Shown here one piece after another: positions 61,953-64,000 of a DNA stretch of 64,000 bases (position 1 is its first letter; each line of letters opens with the position of its first letter). Made by a program: the position numbers and the translations under genes. This DNA is from Pseudomonadales bacterium (GTDB lineage Bacteria > Pseudomonadota > Gammaproteobacteria > Pseudomonadales > Azotimanducaceae): positions 27,398 to 91,397 of the forward strand of contig JAPYNO010000010.1 in the NCBI GenBank assembly GCA_028283025.1, in the 5' to 3' direction. The notes beneath the pieces were generated by a model that was given only the letters and a program-made list of their open reading frames with translations, did not search any database and was not told the DNA's origin.

Positions 61953-63521
61953 TCAAGGCATCGAAAACTCAACCGTTGCCAAGGGTCCGAGCGGCAAGCC
62001 GAGGAACACCCACAGCACTGTGAGTAGTAGTCCCGAGATCAGCAAGAACACAGAATAAGGCAGCATCGTCGCGACGAGGCTGCCAAGGCCAAAATCCTTC
62101 TGCCAGCGCTGCGCAAACACGAGTACGAGCGGGAAATACGGCATCAGCGGCGTGATGATATTGGTGGCGCTGTCGCCGACCCGGTAGGCGGCGGTGCTCA
62201 TTTCGGGTGACAGCCCCAAGAGCATGAGCATCGGCACCAGCACAGGCGCGAGCAGTGCCCACTTGGCGCTCGCCGAGCCGATGAACAGATTGAGCACAGC
62301 GGCGAAAAGAACGATCGCGGACATCAAAGCGACATCTGGCAAGCCTGAGCTTTGCAAGACATCGGCGCCGTGAATCGCAAAGATAAGACCCAAATTCGAC
62401 CAGTTGAACATGGCGACAAAATGCGCCGCTGCGAATGACAGCACGAGGTAATAGGCCATGTCTCCCATCGCATCGCGCATCATGGCTATGAGGTCGCGGT
62501 GATTCTGTATCGTGCCAGCAGCAGCGCCATAGGCCCAGCCTGCAGCCAGAAAAACAAACAGAAACCCAGCGACCAAAGACTGAAACAAGGGGTTGAAGCG
62601 CGACTCCGGCGGCGCCGATTCGTCGATCAGTGGCGTGCCCGGACCAACGCAGAGAAACACCCAGACCGCCACCACGCCGAGCACGGCGAGCCCGGCCATC
62701 TTGAGGCCGCGTCGCTCATCCATGGTCAATCCTTGAGCGGATTCTTCGGCGACCTCCGCATCATTCGCATCGGTCATGGGTGCCAAACGAGGTTCAATCA
62801 CGCGATCCGTGATGTACCAGATGACTGGCAGGAACACGAAGGTCATGGCAACGATGAACCATGCATTGCCAGCAACGTTGGCATCCCAAGTCGGAAGTAT
62901 CGTCTCCGCCGCCGACTCCGTGATGCCGAACAGCAAAGCATCAAGCTGACCGGGCAATAGGTTCGCGGAAAAGCCGCCCGATACCCCGGCAAAGGCAGCG
63001 GCGATGCCAGCCACCGGATGCCGCTTGGCGGCGGCGAATATGACGCCTGCCAACGGAATCAACACCACATACGCGGCATCAGCAGCGAGGTTTCCAAGCA
63101 TGCCAACGAGCGCGACCGCAGGGGTTAGCAGCAGCTTCGGCACATTGCGCACCGCCGCGCTCATGGCACTGCCAAGCAGACCCGCACGCTCTGCGACACC
63201 AGCGCCGAGCATCACCACAAGCACATACCCCAAGGGATGAAAGCCAGTAAAGGTTTTCGGCATCTCCACTAACAGCCGCCGGATGTTGTCGGCAGACAGC
63301 AGGCTTTGCGCTTGAATCACAAGCGCATTGCCAGCGGCATCGACCTGCGTTGGATGCAGGGCAAAGGTGCCAGTGGCGGCAGCGAGCACGCTGATCAGGA
63401 TCATGGCGAGGATGCCATAGAGAAAGATTACGACCGGGTCCGGCAGACGATTGCCGCCACGCTCGATCCAAGCGAGGACCCCTTGGGAGCGGCTGATGTC
63501 GGGCTGGGAATCGGTATTCAT
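61953..63521 (-). CDS. AbgT family transporter
   Basis: A 522-residue membrane protein of the AbgT family (p-aminobenzoyl-glutamate uptake in E. coli, sulfonamide efflux in some relatives). Start MNTDSQPDISRSQGVLAWIERGGNRLPDPV is typical (quoted in part: WIERGGNRLPDPV). Then come GFHPLGYVLVVMLGAGVAER, ADAAYVVLIPLAG, AAFAGVSGGFSANLLPGQLD and the C-terminal VGDSATNIITPLMPYFPLVL. About a dozen membrane helices. The transported substrate is uncertain. Core gene flanking accessory island B on the right. Confidence 0.93.
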   Translation of the reverse strand: MNTDSQPDISRSQGVLAWIERGGNRLPDPVVIFLYGILAMILISVLAAATGTFALHPTQVDAAGNALVIQAQSLLSADNIRRLLVEMPKTFTGFHPLGYVLVVMLGAGVAERAGLLGSAMSAAVRNVPKLLLTPAVALVGMLGNLAADAAYVVLIPLAGVIFAAAKRHPVAGIAAAFAGVSGGFSANLLPGQLDALLFGITESAAETILPTWDANVAGNAWFIVAMTFVFLPVIWYITDRVIEPRLAPMTDANDAEVAEESAQGLTMDERRGLKMAGLAVLGVVAVWVFLCVGPGTPLIDESAPPESRFNPLFQSLVAGFLFVFLAAGWAYGAAAGTIQNHRDLIAMMRDAMGDMAYYLVLSFAAAHFVAMFNWSNLGLIFAIHGADVLQSSGLPDVALMSAIVLFAAVLNLFIGSASAKWALLAPVLVPMLMLLGLSPEMSTAAYRVGDSATNIITPLMPYFPLVLVFAQRWQKDFGLGSLVATMLPYSVFLLISGLLLTVLWVFLGLPLGPLATVEFSMP

Positions 63522-63567
63522 AACGAAAATTGATTAGCGATGTTGGCAGCAAGAAAGCGATAGAACA

Positions 63568-63643
63568 TGGTGCCGGAAGGCGGAATCGAACCGCCGGCCT
63601 ACTGATTACGAATCAGTCGCTCTACCGACTGAGCTATTCCGGC
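63568..63643 (-). tRNA. tRNA-Thr(CGT)
   Basis: 76 bases on the minus strand with acceptor GCCGGAA/TTCCGGC, D arm AGTCGGTAGAGC, anticodon stem ACTGA/TCAGT around TTCGTAA (anticodon CGT, reads ACG), T loop TTCGATT and an encoded CCA. The discriminator is A. Confidence 0.96.
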
Positions 63644-63669
63644 ACGGACAGGCGCGAGATAGCGTTCGC

Positions 63670-64000
63670 TCACGTCCTGTAGTCGGCGTTTATTGTGACA
63701 TATTCATGCGAAAAATCACTCGTCAGCATCTCGCTGATTGCCGAGCCTCTCCCAAGCGAAACGCGCACATCATACTTGTGCGATTGCATCACATGACGCG
63801 CTGCTGCTTCATCGTAAGCTTCGCTCACCACGCCTGCGGCCATGACCGGCACGTCCCCGATTGAAATGTCCACTAGCGATTGATCGAAGTCTTCGAGTGC
63901 GGCGTTGCCGATCGCCATGCAGATGCGCCCCCAATTCGGATCTTGCGCAAAGAATGCGGTCTTGACGAGCGGTGATTCGGCGATGCTTCTTGCGACACGC
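63670..64000 (-). CDS. argJ: Bifunctional ornithine acetyltransferase/N-acetylglutamate synthase, 3' part
   Basis: Only the C-terminal 109 codons lie in the window. They read through SPLVKTAFFAQDPNWGRI, CMAIGNAALEDFDQSLVDI and end LTSDFSHEYVTINADYRT, the conserved ArgJ C-terminus (DPNWGRI and the YV-INA-Y-T end). ArgJ recycles the acetyl group in arginine synthesis. The autocleavage Thr lies upstream outside the window. The gene continues past 64000. Confidence 0.93.
   Translation of the reverse strand, partial: RVARSIAESPLVKTAFFAQDPNWGRICMAIGNAALEDFDQSLVDISIGDVPVMAAGVVSEAYDEAAARHVMQSHKYDVRVSLGRGSAISEMLTSDFSHEYVTINADYRT

Overview
The window looks like a piece of a gammaproteobacterial chromosome, probably an environmental lineage. 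Conserved gene neighbourhoods support this: engB / cytochrome c4 / dsbA / thrB / polA / DUF2782, tRNA-Gln / prs / rplY / pth / ychF, and a full aa3-type cytochrome oxidase operon. No integrase, CRISPR array, rRNA or replication origin was found. I cannot name a genus.

Layout. 1-8.2 kb: the end of a MIP channel gene, then coxB-coxA-ctaG-coxC, DUF2909 (opposite strand), SURF1, a CxxxC membrane protein, ctaA and SCO, that is, the oxidase plus its copper and heme A assembly factors. 8.2-19.5 kb: a DUF4143 ATPase, thrB, dsbA, cytochrome c4, engB, a decayed restriction-modification (R-M) pair, polA, DUF2782 and a PQQ-dependent quinohemoprotein alcohol dehydrogenase. 19.6-36.1 kb: accessory island A, crowded with nuclease-like proteins (several PD-(D/E)XK candidates), methyltransferases, an AbiE remnant, a retropepsin/DUF5678-like pair, DUF2779, WYL + AAA genes and a second DUF4143 ATPase. 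36.2-45.1 kb: core genes again (tRNA-Gln, prs, rplY, pth, ychF, VOC protein, trpC-trpD-trpG, SDR, NTF2-like protein, aminotransferase). 45.1-61.9 kb: accessory island B, with a PIN-domain pair, an XRE-SNF2-DUF3883 helicase, a DUF2971 protein, a giant DUF1156 methyltransferase, a DUF499 ATPase and a second PIN-like pair. 61.9-64 kb: an AbgT-type transporter, tRNA-Thr and the 3' part of argJ.

The most interesting locus is island B. A helicase / DUF1156 methylase / DUF499 ATPase cassette resembles a known class of candidate phage-defence systems. It is interrupted by a complete 2,970-bp IS1595-type element with perfect 24-bp ends. The element carries its own putative R-M unit (N4-cytosine-type methylase plus endonuclease VII-like HNH nuclease) and a 58-aa gene as passengers in the transposase operon. 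It lies inside a NYN-domain gene whose two ends survive on either side but whose middle is missing.

A second theme is decay restricted to accessory defence-like genes. The R-M pair near 12.4-14.1 kb, a GHKL ATPase, a restriction endonuclease, AbiEii, a tandem-AAA ATPase, the NYN gene and the DUF499 ATPase each show a nonsense codon, frameshift, internal deletion or truncation. The neighbouring core genes are intact. This could be real gene decay or partly assembly error. Read mapping would settle it.
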